Positions 1 to 10,999 of a stretch of DNA of 64,000 nt are shown here, piece after piece. Location of the stretch: NCBI GenBank assembly GCA_036250195.1, contig JAVHZZ010000006.1, forward strand, positions 162,495,224 through 162,559,223, given 5' to 3'. Numbering within the stretch: the stretch's first letter is position 1; the number at the start of each line of letters is the position of its first letter. Made by a program: the position numbers and the translations under genes. The notes under the pieces were generated by a model. The model was not told the DNA's origin and made no database searches. It was given only the letters and a program-made list of their open reading frames with translations. The stretch comes from Mixophyes australis. Taxonomy: Eukaryota; Chordata; Amphibia; Anura; Limnodynastidae.

Positions 1-2456
1 CTGGATGTGTCTACCCTGTTGCAAATCTTTATGTTATCTGCAAAAAGGCATACTTTCCAGATGACACAAAGATATGAAACAGGGTAGATACTGCAAACGG
101 GGTTAAGGAAACAAAGGGGTTAAGGCTAGATTTGGTGCATATTACTATGCAAGGGGTGGAAATTAGTTTATGACAAAAGCACCATGTCATGTTAGAAAAT
201 CTGCAAAATTGTTTTTAGGTTTGGTTTCTCATTACTAATATTTGTTATTTTGTCTTTCTTGTCACCGTTAAGGGGACAACACGTACCCTTTCTGATCTTG
301 GCTCCTCATTCCTCTTTTGAATTCACACATGGAGCAGGAAGTCATGTACAGCTCAGTATATACGGCCACCAGATCTGTTGTGGAGAGGACATCTGGGCCC
401 TTGGTTCTAATGTTGATTTGGGCTGGATCTGGCTTCTGGTTACCTGTGATATGGAAGGCAACATTGTGGAAGAAGCAGAGACCAGTGGGACAGCAGAGAC
501 TGGAGGTGCAGCAGAGAGTGGAGGTGCAGCAGGCAACAGTTGTGTTGCAGAGGTGGCTAGGATGGAAGAGATGTCAGAGGTGGCTAGGATAGCAGAGGTG
601 GCTAGGAGGGAGATTTTGTCAGGTGTGGCTAAGGGGCAGAGATGGTAGAGGTGGCTAGAGGGTGGAGATTTATTGTACAATAAAGCTAGGTTGATTAGTT
701 AAAAGTGTGTGTTGGTACAGCAACAGACTTATTTGAAACGTATTACGCTGTTTAGGGCTCATGGCTTAAGTTTACAGATTCACCAGAATTCCAGACTCTA
801 ACCACCTCCAATACTCACTAGCTAAGAGCCCAGAGTGTATATTCATATATTAGACTCTAAAGATATGTTTTCTCTTATCGTCATATTAGCGGTCCTCCAG
901 GAATCAACCTTTTGGGTTTGAAAATATAACAGCACGTAATCACCCAACCCCCCCCCTGTCCCATCCCTGTCCTATTGTCCCTGACCTTCCCAACCCACTT
1001 CTGTCTTTATGTCGTCTGTGATGTTATAAGATGCAGATGTACTTGGCTGTAATTCTGTGCACACAACTGCTTAATGACGTTCCATGTTGCTTTTCTAATG
1101 TTCGAAAATACCAAGTAATGTTACTCTGACTGTATCTTATAAATAACCTGTTTATGTTTTCAAAAACTCAATAAAAATTTACTTCAGCAGTGTGTGTTGG
1201 AAAAAAAGGGTTGTGACCGTAATTGAGTTGTTGGGAAAAAGCGATTTGTTGGGCCAAAAAGGAGTTTTGGTAAAAAGAGTGCATTTTGGCTGGAAAGTGT
1301 ATTGGGGTAGCATGGTGTATTTGGTGATGATAAGCAGGGTAAAAGGGATTATGTGTCAGAGGGTCTTGTGTGGGGAAGTTTGGACGAATAACAGGACTGA
1401 AGAAATGTGCTAATTGGAAAGGAAAATATATCATGTAAATTTGGTGCAGGAGGGTTGTTAGTGACATTTTCGACAATAATGTCGATAAGACGAGTCAGGG
1501 TAGTGTTCTGTGTGGTGATTGAAGTGTACAAATTGTTTTCCATATGGGTGTGGGCTGTGCTACTTTCCTTGGTTGAGTTTCTGTTAATATTCGCATAGTG
1601 CCTTCTGCCGTCTGACCCCTGCTTCCTCTTCCATCTGATCCTCTTCCACATCACAGTCCTCCTCCACCAGTTTTTCCTATATGTCACAACTATCTGCATC
1701 AATGCCTTTAAAAAGTTTAGAAAATAAAAGAAAGTTACTCAATAACATACAAGTCTTTGCAGCTTATTATTCAACCTGAACACCCGTAAACACTTCCTGG
1801 ACGAATTGCGGGGACTCAATTAAAGTAACAGAGGGAACGTTATGAGGGGGAGAGCTAGAGGGATCTGACTTTGGAGCACCACCACCTTCTGTCACATATA
1901 TATACCATTCAGACCATTTCAGCAATGGAGAGGATGGATCCGTAGAGTAGGGTGCGCCCAGGGTCTCCATCTCAAAGCTAAACTGGACTTTAGCTATTAT
2001 ATTTGTTAGAGTGGGAGGGAGAGTGGCTTTCCATGCCTGAGCTAAAGCAGGTCTGGGAGCAATAAGGATGTGATTGTAAACATAACGACCAGAAAATATA
2101 AAGCAAATAACCTAACATAGAGCATTGTCTCCAGCATCATTTCGAGTGGGATGGCATTCTATGGATTCTAACGGGGGTAAGACAAAAGTCTATTGATTAG
2201 TTTGATAAACATTTCGGTATGTTTTAAGAATTTGGACATACTGAAAAAATTTGCATAAACTGCCTTTTACTGTTTGTCCGTAAGTGTTATCTGGAGATCT
2301 GTTTCCCAAAGGAGTTGGCTAGTATTTTTAGTGGAAGTTGGCTCTGGAGAGGTAATCCCATACCAGAAGGTAATCCATGCTTTATTGTCTCCTTTTGTTA
2401 GTTTTGTTTATTGTAGGTTTTTTATCTTTTGGTCTAAAGAGGGGTAAAAAGATAGT
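1..2456. other. intergenic stretch, no recognised gene
   Basis: I recognise no gene here. Positions 478-660 hold an imperfect short repeat (units like gcagaggtggctaggat), which makes an open frame at 250-648 rich in Gly, Ala, Glu and Val; I read this as repeat-driven. On the minus strand two overlapping open frames (1168-1476 and 1349-1702) encode low-complexity, His/Pro/Phe/Asn-rich protein. They could be the degenerate tail of a transposon accessory (Myb/SANT-like) protein, but no diagnostic motif is visible. An AATAAA lies near 1170 on the plus strand. Confidence 0.5.
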
Positions 2457-2464
2457 AACTACTA

Positions 2465-2729
2465 CATACTTACCAAACTTTTTAAAGTTCCTTGGTTGGA
2501 GGGCGGGAAGGGCGAGGCTCGGGGAATCGTGTCATTTTGGCCCCTCCCCCCGCTACAAAATGCCGTTTTTGTCGCGGGGGCGGGGCCAAAATGACACGAT
2601 TCAACCGAATTGCATCATTTTGACAGTATGAGGCCGTTTGCAGGATATTTGCCTGCTCTCCCAGGAGTCCGGGAGATCTACCCGAATTTCGGGAGTCTCC
2701 CTGACATTCCGGGAGAGTTGGCAAGTATG
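2465..2729. mobile_element. non-autonomous hAT-like element (265 bp) with 8-bp target duplication
   Basis: The ends form an inverted repeat (catacttaccaa on the left, ttggcaagtatg on the right, one mismatch). Identical 8-bp direct repeats aactacta flank it at 2457-2464 and 2730-2737. An 8-bp duplication is the hAT signature. Inside, a GC-rich inverted repeat around 2526-2601 pairs aatcgtgtcattttggcccc with its complement, so the element could fold into a long hairpin. It has no coding capacity. The family name is inferred only from target-site length. Confidence 0.8.
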
Positions 2730-2737
2730 AACTACTA

Positions 2738-3104
2738 TAGTAGCAATACATGAGGATTGCCTACACTTACCTCACAAGATTTATTTCTGCAAACAACCTG
2801 CTGAATCCTCTTCAGTCAACCTTTCATTGTCAAGCAGAGGTGGAATGGCTATAGACCATACCAGGACCTTTCCAGATAGGCCGATGGCTTCTTGAGGTTG
2901 CCTGGAGGTAGTGAGATAATGACATGCTGTGTGCACATCGTGAGCAGCAGTAGAACCTGATGGGAGACCTGCAGGTCTTATAATCAATTGCAGAGCCTGC
3001 AACCTTTATTTAGTGATTATATGTCTGAGAAAGGCTGGCTGCTTGATCCGTTTCTCTAAGTTTGTCCAGCTATGCCTGGACAGCCACTGCTGAGCTAGAG
3101 AGGA
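2738..3104. other. intergenic stretch, nothing recognised
   Basis: I see no repeat boundary, splice-like exon or known protein fragment. A 73-codon open frame on the minus strand (2781-3002) has no recognisable motif. Confidence 0.4.
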
Positions 3105-3935
3105 TGAGATATAAGAGGGGCACAGGCTGAAAGGTAGAAGAGAGACACAGGCTGAGAGAGACAGGTTGAGAGCTTAGGCAGAGACAGGCAGAGAGAGAGA
3201 GAAGGAGGCAGCTTTGAGAAAGACAGGCTGTGAAGTATAAGAGGGTTAGCCTGAGAGAGAGACAGTTTGAGAGCTTAGAGAGACACAGCTTTGAGAAAGA
3301 GGCAGATATTAGTGAGACAGGCTGAGATATAAAAGAGAGACAGGTGAGTGAGGCAATTATGAGAGAGACAGGTTGAGAGCTTAGAGAGAGACAGTTGTGT
3401 GAGAGACAGCTATCAGAGAGAGAGAGACTGAGAGGTAAAAGAGAGATGGGCTGAGAGAGAGAGACAGGTTGAGAGCTTAGAAAAAGACAGCTGTGAGAGA
3501 CAGGCTGAGAGAAAGGGGCAGCTATTAGAGAGACAGGCTGAGAGGTAATAGACAGACAGCTGTGAGAGGTAGCTATGATAGAGACTAGCTGAGAGGTAAA
3601 AGAGGCAGTTTGAGAGTTTAGAGAGAGACAGCTTTGAAAGAGACAGTCTGAGAGAGACAGATTGAGATCTTAGAGAAAGATAGACTGAGAAAAACAGACT
3701 GAGAGGGACAGGTTGAGAGCTTAGAGAGACAGCTGTGAGAAAGACATGTTGAGTGACACTGAAAGCTGAGAAAGACAGAGAGAGAGAGAGAGAGAGACCC
3801 CTGTGAGGGAAATAGCCTGAGAGACAGAAAAACTGAGAGAGAGATGTGCTCAGAGCTGTTACAGAGAGAGTCAACTGTGAGTACAGGATGCATGCTGAGA
3901 GACAGGCTGAGAACTGAGACGATTGCTTGGCTGTA
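3105..3935. repeat. purine-rich imperfect tandem repeat
   Basis: About 830 bp is built from variants of gagagacaggctgagag, with almost all purines on the plus strand. The minus strand therefore reads as Ser/Leu-rich open frames (233 and 174 codons, around 3413-4142), which reflect base composition rather than protein. Such purine/pyrimidine tracts can form triplex DNA; that is general knowledge, not shown here. Confidence 0.85.
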
Positions 3936-4189
3936 CTGAAGATCTGCAGAGGAGTACTGCATAGAAACATCTCTCCAGACCGAGCCCTTTCTATGCCAGC
4001 CAATCCCTGGCTTACACTTTTTCCAGACTCCTGCACCAGAGGAGCATCCCTTCCCCCACAGAAGAAGCTCCAAGATGCAGATTCCCCTCTTCCTCCACCT
4101 GTCCGACATCTCAATGACCAAGACCCTAGTCAGTGTATACATGAATATTCTGACATCTTAGTGACCCTTTACCTGGTGTATATGTAAAT

Positions 4190-4500
4190 TGTATTTTATG
4201 GAGGTCACTTGGATGCTCTCTGTATGGTATATCAGTAACTTTGATGCTCTCTGTATTGTATGGCGGTCACTTTGATATATTAACATTTATTTATGCTCTC
4301 TGTTTTATACGGCGGTTACCAGGATGCTATCGGTATTGTACAGTGGTTACTGGGATGCTTTCTGTATTATATAAAGCAGTCACTAGGATGCACGCCATAT
4401 TGTATATCGGTCTCTGGGATGTTCTCTCTGTTGTATATGGGTAACTGAGATCCACTTTGTATTATATATCAGTCAATAAAAAGCTTTCTGCATTGTATAT
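4190..4500 (+). repeat. minisatellite, about 30-bp unit (copy A)
   Basis: Eight to nine diverged units read like ggatgctctctgtattgtat followed by ggcggtcact. The same unit reappears at about 37385-37680. The matching segment after the array (ccactttcataattttt..., about 4660-4735) also resembles the segment after the second array, so both are probably copies of a larger repeat. Confidence 0.8.
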
Positions 4501-4734
4501 AAGTTCCTAAAATGTCTGCCATTGTTGTGACTTTGTCTACCATTGCGTGTTGCATTGGCCTTGTCTACCACTAATGTGGCTAGGGATAATGGTTTACTAA
4601 CTATGCCTAATTTTGTTTTGGCCCCACCTAACATTTATTTAGTCCCTCCTACATCAGGCCACTTTCATAATTTTTACAGGGCCACTTTAAGTTCCCAATC
4701 CGCCTCTGTTCTCAACACTCCACAGTGACTGTTT

Positions 4735-5560
4735 GACTAAAGTTATCAATGATTTGATCGCTGCTAAAACTGAAGGCCATTACTCTCTTCTAATTCTCCT
4801 GGATGTCTCTGCTGCATTTGACACTGTTGACCCCTCTGATCATACAAACACAACTATCCCTAGGTCTTCAAGACACTGTCCTATCCTGGTTCTAATCCTA
4901 CCTATCTAATCACTCTTTCAGTACTAATTTTCTGTGGATCCACCTCTAGTCTGCTTCCCTTATCAGTTAGAGTATCACAGGGCTCAGTACTAGGTCCATT
5001 GTTGTTCTCTATCTATACAATTGGAAAACTAATAATTACATTTGGATTTCAGTATCATCTCTATGCGGATGATACCAATATTTATCTATTCTCTCCCGAT
5101 CTCTCGCCATCTTTGTTGTCCACGTTACTGGCTGTCTTTCTGCCATTTCATCTTGGTTGTCCTCTCGCCAACTCAATCTCAATCTTTCAAAAGCGGATTT
5201 AATAATATTACCACCCACCAAAAGTTAGGTACCTGACATTTCTATTTCTGTTGTCAACAGGACCATAAATCCGACCCCGCTAGCTCGCTGCCTAGGTGTG
5301 ATACTCAGTTCAGAACTATCCTTTGTTCCCTGTATCGACTCTATATTTAAATCATGTTGCATATATCTAAAAATCATTTCCAGAATATGCACTTATCTCA
5401 AACAAGACACTGCAAAATCTTGCAATCATAATCTCCCACATTGACTATTGAAATTCCGTCCTTACTGGTCCTCCTCAAATCAGACTCTTACCCCTAGGAT
5501 CTATTTTGCATGATAGATTGATTTTCCTTCCAAATCCTTCTTCCTCTGCTGAGCCACTGA
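4735..5560 (+). pseudogene. L2-type LINE reverse-transcriptase relic
   Basis: The reverse transcriptase of a non-LTR retrotransposon copies element RNA into the genome. In shifting frames this stretch encodes [12 protein letters not shown] (RT motif A, near 4795), a [21 protein letters not shown] block (near 4970-5025) and [13 protein letters not shown] with the catalytic YADD at 5062-5073. These are typical of the L2/CR1 group. Downstream the reading breaks into many stops, but QNLAII-type and LTGPPQIRLLP-type remnants of the RT C-terminal region remain. There are several frameshifts and stops and no endonuclease domain. It is dead and 5'-truncated; L2 versus a close CR1 relative cannot be settled by eye. 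Confidence 0.8.
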
Positions 5561-5897
5561 GAAAGAATATAATTGTCACAATCCAGGGGACTGGTAGGAC
5601 CCTTAGACCTGCCTAGTTTAGCACTAGGGAAGAGAGGAGCCGAGTCTAACGACACAGGAATATTTCACCAGTGACCCCCGCAAGGGGATATGGGCTTGGC
5701 TGCTCTAGTGCCGCAGGTCGAAGCCCTCTCGGTTGGTATTAGGCGAGGTCAATAGGAAAGGGTGAGGTAGCGGAATAAATACGAAGAAGAGTATGTCACA
5801 GCCAGAGCCTGGATCAGGTGAATAACTTCAGAATGCAGCAGAAGGACAGAAAATGTACAGAAGTCCAATGGAGAGTATATAGAGTTGCGGCCAAGTG

Positions 5898-6253
5898 GAG
5901 TTGGGCAGCATGGTGGCTTAGTGGTTAGCACTTCTGCCTCACAGCGCTGGGGTCATGAGTTCAATTCCCGACTAATTCCCGACTATTGCCTTATCTGTGT
6001 GAAGTTTGTATGTTCTCCCCGTGTTTTCGTGGGTTTCCTCCAGGTGCTCTGGTTTCCTCCCACACTCCAAAAACATGCTAGTATGTTAATTGGCTGCTAT
6101 CAAAATTGACTCTAGTCTCTCTCTCTCTCTGTCTGTGTGTGTGTGTATGTTAGAGAATTTAGACTGTAAGCTCCAATGGGGTAGGGACTGATGTGAATGA
6201 ATTCTCTGTACAGCGCTGCGGAATAAGTGGCGCTATATAAATAAATGATGATG
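5898..6253 (+). mobile_element. V-SINE-like tRNA-derived SINE
   Basis: The head resembles a tRNA, with an A-box-like tggcttagtggttagcac and a degenerate B box (gagttcaattcc). A conserved central block (tgtatgttctccccgtgttt, then gtttcctcccacactccaaa) and an L2-like tail (ggcgctatataaataaatga then tga repeats) follow. It is flanked by aagtg at 5893-5897 and 6254-6258, and removing it rejoins a unit of the surrounding array. SINEs move with LINE enzymes; the tail similarity suggests an L2 partner, which is inference. Confidence 0.85.
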
Positions 6254-6564
6254 AAGTGTATACTCAGGTCCAGATATGCTAGGCAGCACAGGAACTGAAT
6301 CAGGTGGAATACAACAGTATGAAGGAGAGGTCCAATAATATTCAGAACACTATAGCAGATGTAGAAAGGAGTAATGATTTGCGGCCAGGTGTATACTTGG
6401 GTCCAGATATGCTAGGGAGCACAGGAACTGGATCAGGCGGAATACAACGGTAGGCAGTAGAGGTCCAGACAATGTTCAGAACAGTATAGCGGGTATAGAA
6501 GAATATATAGATCTGCGGACAGGTGTATTCTAGGGTTCAGGTATGCTAAGGAGCACTGGAACTG

Positions 6565-7374
6565 TGTGAAAGTCAAATAATTGGATGCAGTTGTTTCAAA
6601 TTAATAACCATCGATTTAATTCGCTTTATCGGAAAATAATATAGCACTGTATGGCGTGGAAGGGTGAATTACTTAATAATACTAGCGAACACTTCTACAT
6701 ACATTTACACTCACCCATTCATTTGTAAATAGTTCACCTTAATACAGTTCCAGCGCATAGTATTTTAGAATCAAATGTAATAGATTTAATAGTTTAATAT
6801 AATAATGTTAAAACCCCTTCTTGATATCTAAGGTTCAGGATATAGGAAATGTATCATGTTTAATGTTATACAAATCCACTTTTTAGCATCAGACATCTGC
6901 TACAATCGGCTAAGCAATCGCACCTTGTTAATTATTGATGATAAAGGATTAATGCTCAAAATGATATTGTGTTTGGAATGCTAATAGACTGGTTTGAACC
7001 AGTATTTTGTCGGGAAGACACGTAGGCAGCTGTTGGAGAGTTGACCCCCACCCTTGGAGGTCATCGTTTGAACCGAACTATAACCTGCATTGTACTGACC
7101 TGTCCTAAATCCTGAACCAATGGAAAAATGCCATGACATCACCTCTGTTTTTATGTACCAAAAAACTGTATATAAACCAGGCAATGATACCATCATTCAG
7201 TCTCATTTGAACACGCTTCAGGACTGAATGACTGTATGCTGGATCCAGTGCGCTGCATATGTATCTGCTGTACTTTGTTTTATTTCATTGTTATTTGTTA
7301 CATCTTGATATTTAACCTCTTTGTGCATTGGAACCACATTGATCGCAATTGATAGTGACTAGACGAACATAACA
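6565..7374 (+). mobile_element. probable solo LTR (810 bp)
   Basis: The insertion begins TGTGAAAG and ends AACATAACA, giving the TG...CA ends of retroviral LTRs. It interrupts a 135-bp tandem unit, with actg (6561-6564) on the left and gctg (7375-7378) on the right as a possible 4-bp target duplication with one change. A TATA-like tgtatataaacc lies near 7147. No primer-binding site, coding region or second LTR is present, so it would be the product of LTR-LTR recombination. No clear AATAAA was found on the plus strand, which lowers confidence. Confidence 0.6.
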
Positions 7375-7504
7375 GCTGGATTAGGCGGAATACAACAACA
7401 AGCAGCAGAGGTCCAATAATGTTCAGAACACTATGGTAGGTATAGGTAAAATAGTGCAGGGTATCCAGAACAAATCAACACACAAGGAGAGACTCAAAGA
7501 ACTG

Positions 7505-7822
7505 ACACTGAGGGATAGATTCCACAGCGTTGTACAGAGAATTCATTCACATCAGTTCCTGCCCCATTGGAGCTTACAGTCTAAATTCCCTAACATGCCA
7601 CACAGACAGACAGAGACTAGGTTCAATTTTGATGGCAGCCAATTAACCTACTAGTATTTTTTTTTTGGAGTGTGGGAGGAAACCGGAGCAGCCGGAAGAA
7701 ACCCACGCAAACACAGGGAGAACATACAAGCTCCACACATAAGGTCATGGTTGGAAATTGAACTCGTGACCCCAGTGCTGTGAGGCGGAAGTGCTAATCA
7801 CTTAGCCACTGTGCTGCCCCAA
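7505..7822 (-). mobile_element. V-SINE-like SINE, minus strand
   Basis: Read on the minus strand this starts ggggcagcacagtggctaag, has the gagttcaatttcc B-box relic, the central tgtatgttctccctgtgttt and ggtttcctcccacactcc blocks, and a tail near cagcgttgtacagagaattc. It is a second, more diverged copy of the SINE at 5898-6253, in opposite orientation. Confidence 0.8.
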
Positions 7823-9428
7823 ATAATGCAGCCAATTGAGGGCACTAGCCTATCGGAGTGAATGGTAACTGACAAAAGGACAGACTGAGCATGCACAGTC
7901 CAAAATCAAAGATGGTGCCGGATCATTGAAGCAGCTGCGTCTCCAGGGCGGAGACCACAGACAGGTGACCCCTTGGGTAAGTGGACCAGGACCCAACCAA
8001 GTGATCGTCGGGCCCGGATCATGATAATAATATTTGACATTCCCCATTTCACACAAAATACTTTACAAGTGAGCTGGTTTCTCTCCACCCACCACCTTAT
8101 ATGGCATGCTGTAATACTCTGAAGCTGCTAGATGCTTAATTAACATGTCTTAAGGACCAACCAGCCTGTTCTGAGACTCTGCCTATCATTGGGGCATAAA
8201 CTGGATAATACACACACATTTTTATATAGTTCTTTTGTTAACTGAACTTGTTAACTGGACACATACACATGATTTCTCTCCCAATTTTGGGAACAGACAG
8301 AAGTAAGGATTTTGGGCCCCTTTTCTGGGCATTAGCAATGTTTTGAACATGAGGAAATAGACTTAATTAGGAGTAAAATGTACACTGTATATTAGTAGTT
8401 TAATGCTAAAACTATAACTGATAGGAGATACATTAGGACAGCTTGGAGTGTTGGCATCTGGTTCGTGACCAGATCACATATGGTCACGAACCAGATCACA
8501 ATGTTTAAAATTATATTCTTTGGTTTCTAGAAATGCTTGTAGCTATGTTATTGTAAATACATTGGTAGATTTTATTATTTAGGACATTCTAAGGTTACAC
8601 TTTTTGTGAGAAATGATAGTACACTTAAGAAGTAATACAGTTTAAGGGTTTGAAATTAGTAATACCTTAGGAGTTTGATTGTGCCAATACAATATACCTC
8701 AGGTCCCTGCTGAATATGGCAGCAAGCTGATATACAGAACCACAGGCAATGTGGTATAGCTTTTAAGAAGTGTATGTTTGTAAGTGAATAGTAAGAGAAA
8801 TTGTTATTTAGGAAGATATAAGTGTGGGAAATATAGTTGCATTGTATTTGACTGTATTGTGTAACACTGTATAATATAGCTTGTAAATATCTGCTAGATA
8901 AAGATACACACTATATTGTGTAATTTGCCTTGCTGGTTCTCATCCCCTTCCCCCTATGTGTGTAATGACTGCCATATGGTTTTGTGTTAACAACCTGTGA
9001 GACTAAAGAGAGATTAGTGGACACTGTGTGATAACTGCTGAAAAGAGAGATATATGTGGTGGACTGGCTAATACTGGTTGTAATAAGTTAAGTGCCTGTT
9101 GATGAAGGTTGCATTGTTAGTAAATTAGGCTTTTAAGCAACATTCTACTAACATGTGCTTGTAACAAAGTAATGTATGGGGTCGGCCATTTTTGGCTGGT
9201 AACTTTGCACTGCAAGATGAAGATGGTGATAATGCAGCCAACATGTGAATTATAATGAATTCTTAAATATACACACACATACACATATAGGCAGCACATA
9301 TATTATATAAATATAATTAATAAGATAATGTACCTACACGTAGATTGTCATCTATTATTTGTACTATGTGCAAGTTTATGTTATTGAAATTATACTATTA
9401 CATTATTGTACAAGTAAAGAGTCTATTT
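7823..9428. other. intergenic AT-rich stretch with a small hairpin
   Basis: No gene recognised. At 8459-8493 two 13-bp arms (tggttcgtgacca and its complement) surround a 9-bp spacer. The part from about 8100 to 9060 has an LTR-like feel (TATA-like and C-rich stretches), but I found no boundaries or target duplication, so I do not call it. Confidence 0.4.

Positions 9429-9500
<72 letters not shown>
9429..9500. repeat. (TA)n microsatellite
   Basis: An almost uninterrupted run of alternating T and A, about 66 bp, preceded by ttcatacatata. Confidence 0.95.
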
Positions 9501-9501
<1 letters not shown>

Positions 9502-9744
9502 GTGTTGTGGCTATTAATTTATAATGTCTTGATACAGGAGATATTATTTATAGAAATCTGTGTGATAAAGTAAATTAAGTTTAAAGGACTGAAGTAGACG
9601 TGTCATAAGAGGTAAATTGTAAATGCGTTTGGTAATGTAACAAGCGTAACTAGAATTAAAATTGGAAGATAGCCCACGCAATTATGGCGTAAACACGGCT
9701 TCTTTTACAGCCACTCTGTCAGTTTCTGCATTTGTTGTCTGTTG

Positions 9745-10060
9745 TTTATCTAATCCAATATAAACTAATTCTACTAACATACAACGCCATCAACAAAACT
9801 GCACCTACATACATCTGCTTATTTGTTTCAAAAAATCTTTCAACTCGATAACTCCATTCTGCACAAGATTTGCATCTCTCTTCCACTCTCATCACTTGCT
9901 CCCATTCCCGGTTACAGGATTTTTTTGGGCTGCACCCAGTTGTGAAATTCCCTCCCTTGCACAACAAGACTTTCCTCTTGTCTTCAAACCTTTAAACATT
10001 TTCTGAAAACCCACTACTTCAGGCAAGCTTATAATATTACGCAACCACCCCCTTAATCTC
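9745..10060 (+). pseudogene. L2-type LINE 3' coding end, degenerate
   Basis: Broken frames on the plus strand encode blocks such as AINKTAPTYI, STLITCSHSRLQDFF and NKTFLLSSNL. These match the order of the L2 ORF2 C-terminus (a segment after the RT, an arginine/serine block, and a final block before the stop). The first block also appears, inverted, at about 36560-36665. No intact frame remains. Confidence 0.65.
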
Positions 10061-10235
10061 ACTAGAGTGCCCCATTACCACCCTTTAGCAGTCCACATAT
10101 GAGCAGAATCAGCAAGCAGGTGCTGGCACCAGTCCTGATGGTAGTGTTCCCAGTACCATATCTGGTAAAGCCTATGTAAAAGTACATAGTCTTTTTAAAT
10201 CAGAGAAAAAAAAACTCACCCCAAAAAAAATTACC

Positions 10236-10868
10236 GTGTTGAAGCGAAAAAGAAGTGTAACTGAGGAAAAGTTAACTGCTGACAAACCAATTGCCAACAT
10301 GCCATTCTACATACACAGTGGCAAAGAAATGAGGTCTTCGCCTTTCTCTATTAGTGGCAGATCCAAAAATGTTACTAAGCCTTCTTCTTGTACAGTCACT
10401 CGTGACCAAGCTGGACCAAGTAATTTAGAGCCTAAAAGTGGTGCACAACTACTGTTACGCGTGGAAGCTGAGCTGCAAGAAAACAGTAAGGCATTAGAGG
10501 ATAATGTATGCTCAGAATCAGAAATTACACCAATTCCTGAGGAGAGTCTATTCACGAGTGGTATGTCTAATCGTGACCATTCTGATAGTGTACCCATAAA
10601 GAAGGGCCCTTTCGGCATTTCTGTTGATGTGTGCCTGAACAGCCCGTGTGTAGCCGGTGATACACCAAGTGGGGATGACACTTTGGAATTAAAAGAGGAT
10701 GAGGGGGAGATTTGGGTAGCCGACGAGGATGCGGTTGATTGTGTAAGTCCTGCACCAGTGGCAGCAGTTCTAGCACGTGAGGTTCTGGCACCAATTTGCA
10801 CTTTCCAAACACAAGCAGGGATGACGCAGGTGGCAGACCGCTACAGTTTGACATCTGGGCTGGTTTGA
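10236..10868 (+). CDS. 210-codon ORF of unknown family, probably transposon-derived
   Basis: An uninterrupted frame starts MLKRKRSVTEEKLT and is rich in Ser, Glu, Pro and Asp; it looks like a disordered linker. The frame is open upstream of the ATG, with KAYVKVHSLFKSEKKKLTPK-like codons, so the true start may be further 5'. Near 10780 a shift would lead into a second frame ending at about 10978, suggesting a frameshift. I do not recognise the family. The composition and the nearby hAT relic make a transposon accessory or N-terminal segment plausible. It runs opposite to that transposase. No membrane segment, signal peptide or catalytic motif is visible. Confidence 0.4.
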   Translation: MLKRKRSVTEEKLTADKPIANMPFYIHSGKEMRSSPFSISGRSKNVTKPSSCTVTRDQAGPSNLEPKSGAQLLLRVEAELQENSKALEDNVCSESEITPIPEESLFTSGMSNRDHSDSVPIKKGPFGISVDVCLNSPCVAGDTPSGDDTLELKEDEGEIWVADEDAVDCVSPAPVAAVLAREVLAPICTFQTQAGMTQVADRYSLTSGLV

Positions 10869-10999
10869 AGGATTTGACAAAAAAATGTGTGACCTTGCCC
10901 ATAACTCCAACTAATCCTGCTATTATCATGCAAAGGATGGTGGAGGGCCTAGCAGGGATTAAACTGTATTTTTCCTAATTTTCACTAATAAGGTTTGGG

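Larger units (their letters stand above)
5570..7440 (+). repeat. tandem array of about 135-bp units, split by two insertions
   Basis: Units start with gcggccaggtgtatac and continue with tccagatatgctagg, gatcaggcggaatacaac and ttcagaacactatagc. Unit starts are near 5887, 6380 and 6515. The first unit is interrupted by a SINE (5898-6253) and the third by an LTR-like insertion (6565-7374), after which the unit resumes at 7375. Related but more diverged sequence extends left to about 5570. No coding function is visible. Confidence 0.75.

Noticed and set aside
3413..4142. Ser/Leu-rich 233- and 174-codon minus-strand frames
   Set aside because: They follow from the purine-rich repeat read in reverse, with no sign of a gene.
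5905..5990. tRNA-gene-like A and B boxes
   Set aside because: The B box is degenerate, no cloverleaf is complete, and the SINE body and tail follow directly, so this is a SINE head and not a tRNA gene.
8100..9060. Another LTR
   Set aside because: It has LTR-like composition, but no TG/CA borders, target duplication or partner could be placed.
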